Of a stretch of 64,000 nt of DNA, positions 1-9,187 are shown one piece after another (the first letter of the stretch is position 1; every line of letters starts with the position of its first letter). The notes beneath the pieces are model-generated. The model had not been told where the DNA came from, made no database searches, and saw only the letters and a program-made list of their open reading frames with translations. The position numbers and the translations under genes were made by a program. Source of the DNA: Desulfurococcaceae archaeon MEX13E-LK6-19 (GTDB lineage Archaea > Thermoproteota > Thermoprotei_A > Sulfolobales > Desulfurococcaceae); assembly GCA_029637525.1 (NCBI GenBank), contig CP072660.1, positions 1,203,612 through 1,267,611 on the forward strand, in the 5' to 3' direction.

Positions 1-185
1 AGAAGATTTTGTTGAAAGAGGAAACAATAGAGGGAAAAATTATCTACAATACCGTAATTTGGTGCCTTTCCTTGAGCATATTGATTTAAGTCTATTCTCC
101 TTACAACACCAGCTTAATCTATTGTATTTATCCATGGTATTGCTATAAATTATGCAAAAATCAAAAGAACATAGTCAGGCAGAAT

Positions 186-219
186 AGTATATACTGTACA
201 CTGTAACTACAGTAGGGTG
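186..219 (+). promoter_or_regulatory. TATA box and Shine-Dalgarno for the radical-SAM operon
   Basis: An archaeal TATA-like element TAGTATATACT lies at 186-196. A GGGTGG ribosome-binding stretch lies near 214-219, about ten bases before the ATG at 230. Together they support transcription and start choice for the first complete gene of the window. Seen in sequence; not tested. Confidence 0.45.
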
Positions 220-229
220 GACGCGTTAA

Positions 230-1222
230 ATGCTTGTTAGAGCATCTATTGGCACATTGGCTTTACTTGGTTTTTATAGTACTAGATTAGATGAAAGACC
301 ATTTACAGCCTACTTGCTCCAGTACTCTAGGGATGGTTGTCTTGCCGGTTGTATATTTTGTCCTCAAAGCCGATCTAATCTTCAGGTAGACAAGGAGCTC
401 TTGTCTAGGATTCCTTGGCCTGTTGTTGAGCTCGAGGAAATTGTTGAAAAACTTAGGGAGTCCAGGGTTTTCTCGAGGGTTTGTGTTGAGAGTGTCTTAA
501 AGAAGAAATTTATTGACGAGATGCTGGAGATCGCGAATTATATAGTGTCTAGCGGTATTGATGTACCGTTAAGTATTGCTGTGACTCCTGTCCATAGAAA
601 ATATCTCGTTGAGCTCGAGAAAACCGGTGTCGACAGGCTTGGCATCGGTCTTGATGCCGCTACCCCAAGTGTTTTCGTTGCAGTAAGGAAACCGTATACC
701 TGGAGAACATACATGGAGTTCATAGAGAGTGCACTAGATGTTTTTGGCGAGCATAGAGTTGAGGTTCACTTGATCAGGGGTCTTGGTGAGACCGAGCGCG
801 AGTTCGTTGAGACCATGGCTATGCTCATGGAGATGGGTGTTGATATAGCATTGTTTGCATTAACCCCCGTGAAGGGCACTCTCGTGGAGAAGTATAGGCA
901 GCCAAGCATAGAGTCCTATAGGAGAATACAGCTTATACGCTACCTATTGTCTCGTGGGATGAAGCTGGAGGATATAGTGTTCTTCGCGGGGGACAAGGCT
1001 TGCCTCAAGAAACATGTTGTTGAGGAGGTACTCAGTAATTTCGACGAGTACGCTGGAGCCTTCCTTACATCTGGTTGCCCTGGATGCAATAGACCATTCT
1101 ACAATGAGAGGACTAGAGGGCCATTCTACAACATGCCCTCCCATAGATTCATGCGTAAACACTATGAATTACTGTACAAGGAGGTAGAGAAAGCTCTAAT
1201 GGAGTGTAGCCAAAGTGGCTAA
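230..1222 (+). CDS. Radical SAM protein, biotin-synthase-like; probable subunit of a two-protein archaeal lipoyl synthase
   Basis: A 330-residue radical SAM enzyme. The CxxxCxxC motif for the SAM-binding [4Fe-4S] cluster is C37, C41 and C44 (CLAGCIFC). A C-terminal CPGC pair (C283, C286) could hold an auxiliary cluster. It overlaps the next gene, also radical SAM, by 8 bases, so the two are co-translated. In archaea a pair of proteins long annotated as biotin-synthase-related (COG2516 and COG1856) was shown in Thermococcus kodakarensis to make the lipoyl cofactor together (LipS1/LipS2). The pairing and the extra cysteines fit that, but I assign it by recall of the family, not by alignment. 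No other biotin or lipoate gene is visible in the window. Confidence 0.7.
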   Translation: MLVRASIGTLALLGFYSTRLDERPFTAYLLQYSRDGCLAGCIFCPQSRSNLQVDKELLSRIPWPVVELEEIVEKLRESRVFSRVCVESVLKKKFIDEMLEIANYIVSSGIDVPLSIAVTPVHRKYLVELEKTGVDRLGIGLDAATPSVFVAVRKPYTWRTYMEFIESALDVFGEHRVEVHLIRGLGETEREFVETMAMLMEMGVDIALFALTPVKGTLVEKYRQPSIESYRRIQLIRYLLSRGMKLEDIVFFAGDKACLKKHVVEEVLSNFDEYAGAFLTSGCPGCNRPFYNERTRGPFYNMPSHRFMRKHYELLYKEVEKALMECSQSG

Positions 1223-2075
1223 ACCACAAGCCTTCATCCCGGGGAGAAAATTCCCCGACATAAGTATAACCGGGAGAGCTTGTGCTCTCGGTTGCGACTA
1301 TTGTAGAGGACACTACCTCCATGGCATGGAGTATGCTACCAGCCCGAAAGAACTCTACGACACGATAAGATACCTTGTCAAGAAGGGTGCACGTGGAGTA
1401 CTCGTATCAGGAGGATTCACTCGGGAAGGCAGACTACCAATAGAGCCATTTATTCCAGTACTGAAGCAAGCTAAGAAGGATTTCGACCTAGTCATAAGTG
1501 TTCACACGGGTGTTATCGATAAAGAACTTGCGTCTAGGCTTCGTGAAGCAGGCGTCGATATAGTAGACTACGAGCTCGTACTAGACCCCATTGTCGTCAA
1601 GAAGGTGAAGCACTTGGATAAATCACCCGAAGACTATATCAGAGGGTACGATACGCTTGTTAAACATGGTCCACCATACATAGCACCCCATGTACCCATA
1701 GGATTCAACTACGGTAGAATACTCTATGAGAAACAAGTAATCGATATTCTGAGAGACTACAAGCCATATATTGCAATATTCCTCGTATTCATACCAACAA
1801 AAGGCACCCCAATGGAGAACGTTAAGCCGCCTGAGGTAAACGATATCCTCGACATAATCAAGTACTCTAGGAGGGTTCTTGGAGAAAAAACGATTCTATC
1901 AATGGGATGTATGAGGCCATGGAGTATGAAGTTCTTGCTTGATAAGATGTTGGTTGAACAAGAGCTTGTAGACAGAATAGTCAATCCTCCAGTAAAAATA
2001 ATTGAAATGTATAACCTGGAGAAAATAGAGGCTTGTTGTTCTGTACCAAAAGAGCTGCTTTATAAATTCCTGTAA
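1215..2075 (+). CDS. Radical SAM protein, COG1856-like; probable partner subunit of archaeal lipoyl synthase
   Basis: A 286-residue radical SAM protein with CxxxCxxC at C23, C27 and C30 (CALGCDYC). Further cysteines near the C terminus (a GCM motif and a CC pair in the last 15 residues) could bind a second cluster. The GTG at 1215 lies inside the end of the upstream radical SAM gene, implying translational coupling. The TIM-barrel pattern (SGGFTREG, HTGVIDKE, PHVPIGFNYG) fits the uncharacterised biotin-synthetase-homologue family now linked to lipoyl formation in Thermococcus. The substrate would be an octanoylated carrier protein such as glycine-cleavage H protein; none is encoded here. The radical SAM call is firm; the lipoyl role is inference. 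Confidence 0.7.
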   Translation: MAKPQAFIPGRKFPDISITGRACALGCDYCRGHYLHGMEYATSPKELYDTIRYLVKKGARGVLVSGGFTREGRLPIEPFIPVLKQAKKDFDLVISVHTGVIDKELASRLREAGVDIVDYELVLDPIVVKKVKHLDKSPEDYIRGYDTLVKHGPPYIAPHVPIGFNYGRILYEKQVIDILRDYKPYIAIFLVFIPTKGTPMENVKPPEVNDILDIIKYSRRVLGEKTILSMGCMRPWSMKFLLDKMLVEQELVDRIVNPPVKIIEMYNLEKIEACCSVPKELLYKFL

Positions 2076-2134
2076 GCCATCTGGTTTGGGCGAGGTTTAA
2101 TAGTGTGTAACCTGGCTAGATTGGTTCACGGGAC

Positions 2135-3277
2135 GTGTTCTTGGGTACACGCGATCCTAGAGAGGTTCTCCGTTTACTGGAGGAGCTGAGGCGTAGGGAT
2201 CCCAGTTATGTTGATGGAGAAGTCCTTGGCTCAATGACTACTGAGCCACTTTGGTATAGTGTCGAGGCATTCAAGATCTTTATCAACACTAACTTAAACG
2301 ATCCCGCGTTGTTCAAGGAGACTTATAGGCTTGAAAGAGATGTCGTGGCAAGGATATCAAGTTTATTCCATGGCAATGGCCATGGTGTTGTTACCTATGG
2401 TGGCACCGAGTCCAATATAACAGCACTCTATATTCTCAGGGAGCTCCGTAAAGGAGACATTGTTGTTGCTCCAAAGTCTGCTCACATAAGTATCAAGAAG
2501 GCTTGCAAGCTACTAGGATTGACGCTCATAACAACGAGACTCAAGGAAGACTATACCCCTGATCTAGAGGAGATGTGTAGGGTTATACGCTGGTATAAAG
2601 ACCGTATTGTAGCGGTTGTTTTCACGGCGGGGACAACTGATCTAGGGATCGTGGAGCCTGTCGACAAGCTGGTGGAGATGTGTGGTGACACAGGAGTACC
2701 GATACATGTTGATGCAGCATATGGTGGACTACTAGCTATCTTCCTACAGAAACACCGATCCGGCATACCATTGTTTGACTTCAGGCTAGAGAATGTTTAC
2801 ACCATAACTGTTGATACACACAAGATAGTCTCCCCGATACCCGGCAGCCTACTGCTTGTCAAGAACAAGGAGCTCGAGGAACTAGCTTCTTTCGAAGCAC
2901 CATACATGCCGGAGAGGAAACAAAGAACACTACTTGGCACGAGAACGGGCGGCGTAGTAGCAGCAATATGGTCTATACTAGAAGTCGAGGGATTCGAGGG
3001 ACTGGAGAAACTAGCCCTAGACCTCATGGAGCGAGCAGAGTATCTTGTAGACAAACTAGGCGAGCACGGCTTCAAAGTAGTCAGGAAACCAATGCTACCA
3101 CTGGTAGCAATACGAGTGCCAGACAGGGATCGTGTAGTCGAGGGGCTGTGGAGAAATAGACTCTATGTATACCCATCAACAATACCAGACGTGATACGAG
3201 TAGTCATAGGAAGACACATAACCAGAGAACACATAAACAGGTTCGTCGATACATTGGTTAGAATAGTCAAGAAGTGA
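2135..3277 (+). CDS. mfnA: Pyridoxal-phosphate-dependent decarboxylase, MfnA-type (L-aspartate or L-tyrosine decarboxylase)
   Basis: A 380-residue fold-type I PLP enzyme of the group II amino-acid decarboxylases. It shows a phosphate-binding GGTESN near residue 90, the cofactor-ring Asp in HVDAAYGG near 194, and the Schiff-base lysine at about K230 in VDTHK. The length fits archaeal MfnA (about 370-390). In methanogens MfnA makes tyramine for methanofuran. In Thermococcus the orthologue decarboxylates aspartate to beta-alanine for CoA. With no methanofuran genes in the window, aspartate decarboxylation is the likelier role here (inference). The start is GTG; it lies 59 bases after the radical SAM pair on the same strand. 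Confidence 0.85.
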   Translation: MFLGTRDPREVLRLLEELRRRDPSYVDGEVLGSMTTEPLWYSVEAFKIFINTNLNDPALFKETYRLERDVVARISSLFHGNGHGVVTYGGTESNITALYILRELRKGDIVVAPKSAHISIKKACKLLGLTLITTRLKEDYTPDLEEMCRVIRWYKDRIVAVVFTAGTTDLGIVEPVDKLVEMCGDTGVPIHVDAAYGGLLAIFLQKHRSGIPLFDFRLENVYTITVDTHKIVSPIPGSLLLVKNKELEELASFEAPYMPERKQRTLLGTRTGGVVAAIWSILEVEGFEGLEKLALDLMERAEYLVDKLGEHGFKVVRKPMLPLVAIRVPDRDRVVEGLWRNRLYVYPSTIPDVIRVVIGRHITREHINRFVDTLVRIVKK

Positions 3278-3337
3278 AAATAGGTTTTCTCCATTGTCTT
3301 TGAATCAATAGAAACCGGCCGGTTTCCAATGGCTTTG

Positions 3338-4018
3338 CTACTTCTTCCCCGAGACTATGCTGTAGATTATTGAGGTTAATTCTTTTGTGTCAATGAGGTT
3401 TTCTGGAGGCCTCTTGCCCTTGTATTCTCTTGGTAGTGGGTTGCTGCAGTACATTGCTTCGCTTAGTTCTCCACGTATAATGGCTGGTGGTAGTATGGCT
3501 GCTGCCCGTACTTCTCCCTTCTTGATGTCCTGTATGTTGGTTATGATTGTGTAGAGGAATAGTCCCTCAGCCTTTGTTATATAGAGTTTATCGGCGTTAG
3601 GGTGCTTGTGAACACTAGTTACCTCTACACCTTCTATGTCGACAGCGTACCATGGCTTGTTTTCTTCGCCGAGAGAAAGACGGTACTGGAGCCCATAGAG
3701 TATCCTCAGCACATACCTTACCTCAGCGACGACAAACGGGTCCGGCTTGAATTTCTGGAGCAAATCCTTTTGCAGTAGTTGCGAAGCAAGCTTCTTAGAC
3801 AACTCTTTAAGCTGAGTAAGCTCTGGAGACTTAACGATGTCGGGCCACGGTAGGAAACTGTATTTCAGCCTCAACAGCAACGTCTTGGCTTCCTTGACGA
3901 GATTACTTACTGCACCCCAGTTCAATGGGAGGCTGAGCTTGTGGAGCTTAACAATCTCCTCAAGAGTACTGACAGCCTTCTCGGCAACAAGTATCCTGTA
4001 ATCCCTGCTCGTATCCAT
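3338..4018 (-). CDS. Protein with C-terminal EMAP-II/Csa-type tRNA-binding OB fold
   Basis: About 226 residues. The last hundred residues hold the tRNA-binding OB-fold signature HPNADKLY (near residues 139-146 from this start), shared by MetRS C-terminal domains, PheRS beta N-terminal domains, Trbp111 and CsaA. The first 125 residues are helical and unassigned, perhaps for dimerisation or synthetase docking. I prefer the ATG at 4018 because GGTG lies seven bases upstream; an in-frame TTG at 4030 is the alternative. Convergent with the decarboxylase. Likely binds structured RNA; its target is unknown. Confidence 0.7.
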   Translation of the reverse strand: MDTSRDYRILVAEKAVSTLEEIVKLHKLSLPLNWGAVSNLVKEAKTLLLRLKYSFLPWPDIVKSPELTQLKELSKKLASQLLQKDLLQKFKPDPFVVAEVRYVLRILYGLQYRLSLGEENKPWYAVDIEGVEVTSVHKHPNADKLYITKAEGLFLYTIITNIQDIKKGEVRAAAILPPAIIRGELSEAMYCSNPLPREYKGKRPPENLIDTKELTSIIYSIVSGKK

Positions 4019-4177
4019 AGTTGGCACCAAGCAATAGTATTGGTGGAAGGTATAAGTAGGTAACCGGTTTTACTCTATGTATGTAGCATGATAACATAGT
4101 TTAACAGCCATTGACAGATCGTCTTAACTAGAATTATGCAATGTTTTCAATGAATCAGCGGAGGTCGTATATCTCCA

Positions 4178-5047
4178 GTGGTATCACGAAAGACAAGAGG
4201 ACTTGCAGCACTACTGGTGACTACAATACTATGGGGTTCTTCCTTTCCAGCAATAAAGATCATTATGTACTCAGTCCATGAATATACGTACACTTGGCTA
4301 CGTAGCCTTGTAGCATTAACTGGATTATTCCCCTATGTGTTGTATCGTCTGTCTTCCCAAAGTAGAATAAGTGCTCGCGTTGTTAAGGGAGGGTTGCTTG
4401 CCGGTATAGCTTATGCTCTCGGGCTATGGCTTCAGGGATGGGGGACACGGTATACTACGGCTAGTAACTCTGCCTTCATAACTGGCTTGAATGTTGTCTT
4501 TGTCCACGTATACACGGCGGTTATATTGAGGAAGTATAGTGTCCGGCAAGGTATTGCATTACTGCTCGCTATAACGGGTCTCTACATGTTGACGAAGCCG
4601 AGCACGGGCTTCAATATAGGGGATTTTCTTGTACTCCTTGGTGCTTTCATGTGGGCTCTGCAAGTCATTATTGTAGACAAGTATTCTGTTGGAAGCGATC
4701 CACTTGTATTCACTTTCTTCGAGATGATTCCCGCACTATTATTTATTATACCAGATTATTTCACAGGAGTAACGCTACCTCCTCTAAACAGTTTGCTGCT
4801 CATAATATACCTTGGGCTAGTATGTAGTGATGCAGCATTCACTCTACAAGTATATGGGCAGAAATACATAGTACCATCCTACGCGGCAATAATATACTTG
4901 CTTGAACCAGTATTTGCATCAATATTCGCCTACATAGTTCTTGCGGAAACAATGGTTGCACTACAAGTAGTTGGAGCAGCACTGATACTGTCATCAATGT
5001 TTCTTGCGTCAACAGAAGAAATTATTGTAAAAAACAATACTAGTTAG
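4178..5047 (+). CDS. EamA/DMT-family membrane transporter (RhaT-like)
   Basis: A 289-residue polytopic protein with about ten transmembrane helices arranged as two EamA repeats. The first begins WGSSFPAIKI near residue 19. The second begins near residue 150 (GDFLVLLGAFMWALQ). It ends with the typical L-P-V-A/E-P-V-like segment LLEPVFASIFAYIVLAE. Drug/metabolite transporters of this type export or import amino acids, sugars or other small metabolites; the substrate cannot be read from sequence. The start is GTG at 4178 with a GGAGGT element at 4160-4165. Convergent with the RidA gene. Confidence 0.85.
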   Translation: MVSRKTRGLAALLVTTILWGSSFPAIKIIMYSVHEYTYTWLRSLVALTGLFPYVLYRLSSQSRISARVVKGGLLAGIAYALGLWLQGWGTRYTTASNSAFITGLNVVFVHVYTAVILRKYSVRQGIALLLAITGLYMLTKPSTGFNIGDFLVLLGAFMWALQVIIVDKYSVGSDPLVFTFFEMIPALLFIIPDYFTGVTLPPLNSLLLIIYLGLVCSDAAFTLQVYGQKYIVPSYAAIIYLLEPVFASIFAYIVLAETMVALQVVGAALILSSMFLASTEEIIVKNNTS

Positions 5048-5082
5048 AAACTTCGCCAAGGGATACGGGTTTCTTGTACCAT

Positions 5083-5472
5083 CTAATGCTGATCTATATA
5101 CGCGATAGCCTCTACTTCAAGGTCAGCATTCATAGGGAGGCTAGATACCTCTACTACAACTCTTGCTGGCGGGTTCTCTTTGAAATACTCCTTGTATACT
5201 TCATTGAATTCTTTGAACAACTTTATGTCCCTCAAGTACACAGTTACCTTTACGACATCATCGAGTGTTCCACCAGCAGCTTCAACAATAGCTTTTATGT
5301 TCTCGAGAACCCTCTTTACTTTATCACGGAAACTACCTTCAACAATCTTGCCTGTAGAAGGATCTATAGGTATTTGTCCTGCGATAAAAAGCCATTTGCC
5401 TGCAAGAACACCTTGACTATAGGGGCCAATGGGTTTAGGTGCTTTATCCGTGTACACGATCTTTTTAACCAT
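5083..5472 (-). CDS. ridA: RidA/YjgF/YER057c family reactive-enamine deaminase
   Basis: 129 residues, the normal size for the family. It has the N-terminal APxPxGPYSQ signature at residues 11-20 and the AGQIPIDP segment. The conserved substrate-carboxylate arginine is R104 in PPARVVVEV, and EVEAIAY closes the protein. RidA trimers hydrolyse 2-aminoacrylate and related enamines or imines from PLP enzymes such as threonine dehydratase. Cytoplasmic. The retained arginine argues for an active deaminase rather than a binding-only Rid homologue. Confidence 0.92.
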   Translation of the reverse strand: MVKKIVYTDKAPKPIGPYSQGVLAGKWLFIAGQIPIDPSTGKIVEGSFRDKVKRVLENIKAIVEAAGGTLDDVVKVTVYLRDIKLFKEFNEVYKEYFKENPPARVVVEVSSLPMNADLEVEAIAYIDQH

Positions 5473-5510
5473 ACACAGGACACCTTCTAGGAAAAGCTTT
5501 TCAACGAAAA

Positions 5511-6779
5511 CTATTTCTTCTTCGTGATACTTTTCAGTTTCTCTAAAACGTGTTTAGCCTCAACGTAAAAACTCCTTATCGTGCCGATTACTACTGTCTT
5601 GAAGTTTTTCCTATGCCGTATCTCGAATAGATAATATGTTATGAAGCTGAGTGCCGCTATGAAGAACAATATTTTCCCTACATCAACGGCTAGCCAAGAG
5701 GTTGTTGTATTGCTTGGTGGACTTGTTTCTCCTGTTTTCTTCAGTAATTGTATATAGTGTTTTGTGATATTGTAGATCGTATAGGGAGTGTACCCAGGGA
5801 TTTCTGCTGTTGCATCGTAGTGTGGCTCGATCATGCTTCTTTCATGGTACTCGTTCCAACTATAAATAGCAATGATTTTTACTTCATTCTTGTGCTCTAT
5901 AACCCACTCCCACTGTTTTATGTAAGCTTGGGCAACATACGTTGGGTCAACAAGCCTATCATCACAGCCTGTTCTATTACTGTATATACAGAATAGTCGG
6001 TCATCGAACCTAGGTGTCAAGGCTACATAGCCGTCTCTCCTTACCCTCAATTCCACGTCTTTAAGTGTAACCCATGGAGCCAAGTAGTCTGGCCACAAGT
6101 CCCAGTCCTGGTACCCTGCGTTATCAACGTCGTTCCCCACGATTCTTATCTCAAATCTATTGTCATTGGGTTTGTAGGTCATCCCTATGGGGTTGAATGC
6201 TAGTACAAGTGGTTTACCATTAAGCCTAAAGTACACGTTAGGATACTTCTCGACATAATTCTCCATGATGTAGTCTAGTGTGATGCTCCAGAAACTCTCA
6301 TTATACCAGTCCGATCTCTCAGTATGGAGATAGGGTTCAACAAGTATAGCAGCTTTAACACTATAGTTCCCGTTACTGATTATACTAAACAGCTTCTGGG
6401 CAGCATGGTCTTCATAGCTTCTAGGGCCCCACCAGGATACAAACAATACATCGATACCAGCATCCTCGATCAATCCCAGCTGCCACTCGATAACACTAGT
6501 ATTCATACTAGAGTAAAAGCCTATGACAGGCATATCACCGAAAAGTACGAGTGTATCATTACTATCACTCCAATGCCTGCCATCACTACCGTACCAAACA
6601 TAGTAATACACAGCAACAACAGGCTCGCTGGATACATCACTATTTACAATACCAACATGCAATACAATGAAACCCAGCAGCATAACCCCAAGAATCCATT
6701 TATGCGTATCCACCACAAGCGACCCCAGTAGGTGAATAAACCTTAAACTATATAGAAGGTTTCTTAAAACAGAACACAA
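5511..6779 (-). CDS. Membrane-anchored GH99-like glycoside hydrolase (endo-alpha-mannosidase / WbsX type)
   Basis: 422 residues. An N-terminal hydrophobic segment (about 28-50) would lead the catalytic domain outside, and a second helix (about 370-390) is followed by a basic cytoplasmic tail ending KSITKKK. Between them are GH99/WbsX landmarks: [36 protein letters not shown] and [12 protein letters not shown] near residue 309. The last matches the WNEWHE-type catalytic region of GH99. Family members cleave alpha-mannosides from N-glycans or polysaccharides. An extracellular archaeal version could trim S-layer glycans or forage for polysaccharides (inference). Substrate unknown. Confidence 0.7.
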   Translation of the reverse strand: MCSVLRNLLYSLRFIHLLGSLVVDTHKWILGVMLLGFIVLHVGIVNSDVSSEPVVAVYYYVWYGSDGRHWSDSNDTLVLFGDMPVIGFYSSMNTSVIEWQLGLIEDAGIDVLFVSWWGPRSYEDHAAQKLFSIISNGNYSVKAAILVEPYLHTERSDWYNESFWSITLDYIMENYVEKYPNVYFRLNGKPLVLAFNPIGMTYKPNDNRFEIRIVGNDVDNAGYQDWDLWPDYLAPWVTLKDVELRVRRDGYVALTPRFDDRLFCIYSNRTGCDDRLVDPTYVAQAYIKQWEWVIEHKNEVKIIAIYSWNEYHERSMIEPHYDATAEIPGYTPYTIYNITKHYIQLLKKTGETSPPSNTTTSWLAVDVGKILFFIAALSFITYYLFEIRHRKNFKTVVIGTIRSFYVEAKHVLEKLKSITKKK

Positions 6780-6842
6780 GGCGTGACTTTTTGATTATTC
6801 TAGTAGTACTATTGTTGATGAAAAGTGCGAAGATTACCTGGA

Positions 6843-7877
6843 TTACTGAGAACTCCAGTCTTCTAGGGTGATGTTCCAGTATTTCCTATACTTGTCGTAC
6901 TCTTTCCCGTCAATAAAGGGTATGGTATAGCGTTTTGCGTCGTAGGAAAGAACTGTGTACCTAGCGATTATGCTGCCTCCCAAGGTCTTAACGACATCAG
7001 ATAAACTCTTCTCTACATCAGTAAGGTATTTTCCAGGCATAGCAAATGTAAGGAGGACACTGCCATCTGCAAGCAGGCTCCCTCCTGCAAACATTGGATA
7101 CTCTAGGAACAAGCCTAACAATAGCCTAGCATCATTTTCCTTTAGGTCGGATACAATGGCTATAAGACCTAGATCGTTTAGTTTATACCATGGCATTCTT
7201 CTAACACACACTCCCTTGAATACTTTATGTGAATAAAAGAAATCGATGGCTTTCTTGACGTCTTTAGGTCTAACACCGAGTTTATTTGCTAGCTCATAGT
7301 GTGGATGGAATGGTTTCAACTCAAGTTCCTTAAGGATCTTCAAGTATAGACTTTTGAGGACAAGCTGTTTTTCTCGAGAGTTCATGTTAGCCGGGATAGG
7401 TGTAGCTGAGTCAAGTCTTTTTAGCAAAAGTCTAGCCCAGACGTTGGGCATAAGATCGCCTTCAACTCTATATACTGTGAATTTAGGCTGAGGATAAACA
7501 TCAATAGATGATACATAAACGTCTCTAAACGACACGTTTATCCTAGAGAGAAACAGAGTATGGTTCAGCCCAAAGGGCATAAAGAAAACCATATATGTTC
7601 CTCTAGGAAGCATTCTTGCCTCAAGCCTTAGGAAAGGTATCCAGTCGTGTGTTATTTCGCTGTCTGAGAAAACAAAGACTTTCCTGAGAAAGATACGGCT
7701 TATATCAATACTCATCCTTAGCCTAAACCCTGCTTCTTCAACCTTCATGAGTCTCCTTTGGAAAACCTTATAGTCTATCCCGAGAATACTGCTTGCACGA
7801 TAACCACATGGATAGTCTATCTTGTATAATGCTTCAAGGAATCTTGCTACACTATATTCGACAAATAAGTTCTGCAT
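6843..7877 (-). CDS. Tandem winged-HTH / Lrp-AsnC-like protein of unknown role
   Basis: 344 residues with no clear single-family match. I see two repeats of the same plan. Residues 8-50 look like an HTH (ASSILGIDYKVFQRRLMKVEEAG) followed by an alpha/beta stretch. Residues 180-225 look like a second HTH (ELANKLGVRPKDVKKAIDFF) followed by a segment resembling a RAM ligand-binding domain (LIAIVSDLKENDARLLLGLF, GGSLLADGSVLLTFAMP). That is the layout expected of a duplicated Lrp/AsnC-type regulator. DNA binding, ligand and targets are unknown. Soluble, no signal peptide. Confidence 0.5.
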   Translation of the reverse strand: MQNLFVEYSVARFLEALYKIDYPCGYRASSILGIDYKVFQRRLMKVEEAGFRLRMSIDISRIFLRKVFVFSDSEITHDWIPFLRLEARMLPRGTYMVFFMPFGLNHTLFLSRINVSFRDVYVSSIDVYPQPKFTVYRVEGDLMPNVWARLLLKRLDSATPIPANMNSREKQLVLKSLYLKILKELELKPFHPHYELANKLGVRPKDVKKAIDFFYSHKVFKGVCVRRMPWYKLNDLGLIAIVSDLKENDARLLLGLFLEYPMFAGGSLLADGSVLLTFAMPGKYLTDVEKSLSDVVKTLGGSIIARYTVLSYDAKRYTIPFIDGKEYDKYRKYWNITLEDWSSQ

Positions 7878-7983
7878 CCTGTGCTACCCACGCTTATTTA
7901 TTTTGTGGGACTTCGCTACCGTTCTTCTTGTACTAGAATAGATAATCTCGTGTTAAAAAAGGAAAAGAAACACGGCGAGTAGA

Positions 7984-8142
7984 ATGCATAAGATCCTTAA
8001 TAGAGTACTCCTTTACTTTTCTGATAAGAGATTAGTCAAGCTTATTATACTCAGCATGCTAGTGGTCCTGAAAATATTTGGTTCAGAAATATCGCCGACA
8101 GGAGATCCCATTCCTGAAGCTGAAGACGGTAGTCTAGTATAG
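7984..8142 (+). CDS. Small single-span membrane protein (52 aa), hypothetical
   Basis: An ATG at 7984 opens a 52-codon frame ending in TAG at 8140-8142, inside a 340-base gap between two minus-strand genes. The product has a basic N terminus (HKILNRV, SDKRLVK), one hydrophobic helix (LVKLIILSMLVVLKIFG, about residues 17-33) and an acidic Pro/Gly-rich tail. That positive-inside pattern supports a real single-span protein. No strong Shine-Dalgarno is visible. No family recognised. The rest of the gap holds nothing I can name. Confidence 0.4.
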   Translation: MHKILNRVLLYFSDKRLVKLIILSMLVVLKIFGSEISPTGDPIPEAEDGSLV

Positions 8143-8217
8143 CTATACTGTAATCTTATTTGCGGACCTACTAAGCTCATGCTACAAAACTTTTTTGAAT
8201 ATAGTTCTCGTGATTGA

Positions 8218-9084
8218 TTACCTGTCTTCCATAAAGAGTTTTCCTAAAGTAATATAGTCTCCTTCACGTACGTTATTTATTGGTTTTCGTGATACTAGTT
8301 TGATGTATTCGCGGGAGAAGTGTATCGAGACTCCGTGGAATACTTGGCCGGTTTCTTTGTCCACCAAAACAGTATCTCTTGTAGGAGCTTCATAGAGAGA
8401 TGCATTGTATAATCCGAGATCAATTTCTCCTTTGTTTTTACCGGGGTTTATCATGGCTATGTATCCGTAGTGAGGATATCCTCCTTCTAGGAAGTATTGT
8501 GTCTTATCGTTTCCTGTGGATAATGGTGTAGGACCATATCCTATTGTCTTGCTTGGCTTTATGAGCACGTAGTACGTGTTTCTATGGGTAACAATGCCTT
8601 CGATACTATTGGTTGTTGGTACTTCCTTCCTTAAAGAAAGGATCTTTAGTCTGTAGGCACCACGTACTCTCAACGGGTCATGTAGGGGCCTTATCTCGAT
8701 ATGCATGTGTTTCTCAGACCACACGTACATGTAGCCCGATACAATTAATCTTCCAAGAGGGTCACCATAATAGATCTTCTCGCCAACACGAACCCTAGGC
8801 TCTACATGAAGGATCTTGGCGACAGTAAATGGGGTCAACTGCACTAGGATGAGAGGCTCCTTGTCAAGAGCATCACTCCTCTTTCTAGGGGCGTTAAACC
8901 ACTTAATGAAGATAACTCTGCCTTCGTCGAAGGGGAATAACGGCTCGTCTTTTGGGTATATGTCTATAGCTGTTGAAAACTTGTGTGCAGGGTAAGGGCT
9001 ATTATAAAAACTGAAGAAAAGTGCTTCGTCGAGAAACATGCTGATAAAATCTTTGTAGCTGGTGTATATGATGTTGGTTTTCAT
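8218..9084 (-). CDS. M23/LytM-like metallo-endopeptidase-fold protein (crenarchaeal, unknown substrate)
   Basis: 288 residues, no signal peptide. The central part resembles an M23 (LytM/lysostaphin) beta-sandwich: H34 and D41 in an HxxxxxxD-I arrangement, a GDPLGRLIVSG turn (107-117), then H126-M-H128 in KHMHIEIRP. These are the spacings expected for two-His-one-Asp zinc ligands, though the first His-Asp spacing is longer than the classic HxxxD. The C-terminal half is unassigned. Crenarchaea lack peptidoglycan, so the natural substrate is unclear; the protein could act on a glycine-rich peptide or be a non-enzymatic fold relative. Confidence 0.5.
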   Translation of the reverse strand: MKTNIIYTSYKDFISMFLDEALFFSFYNSPYPAHKFSTAIDIYPKDEPLFPFDEGRVIFIKWFNAPRKRSDALDKEPLILVQLTPFTVAKILHVEPRVRVGEKIYYGDPLGRLIVSGYMYVWSEKHMHIEIRPLHDPLRVRGAYRLKILSLRKEVPTTNSIEGIVTHRNTYYVLIKPSKTIGYGPTPLSTGNDKTQYFLEGGYPHYGYIAMINPGKNKGEIDLGLYNASLYEAPTRDTVLVDKETGQVFHGVSIHFSREYIKLVSRKPINNVREGDYITLGKLFMEDR

Positions 9085-9187
9085 GGTACATCAGCCGTGG
9101 TTATGGCTAATATTTTGGCATTGCTTTAGTTTATGAAGAAACTATTTATTATTAGTAGCTACAGAATAATTTTATTGTGCCGGTGAT

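Noticed and set aside
2-148. Open reading frame of 48 codons running in from the left edge on the plus strand
   Set aside because: It could be the end of an upstream gene, but the sequence shows no recognisable family and the length is within chance for this base composition.
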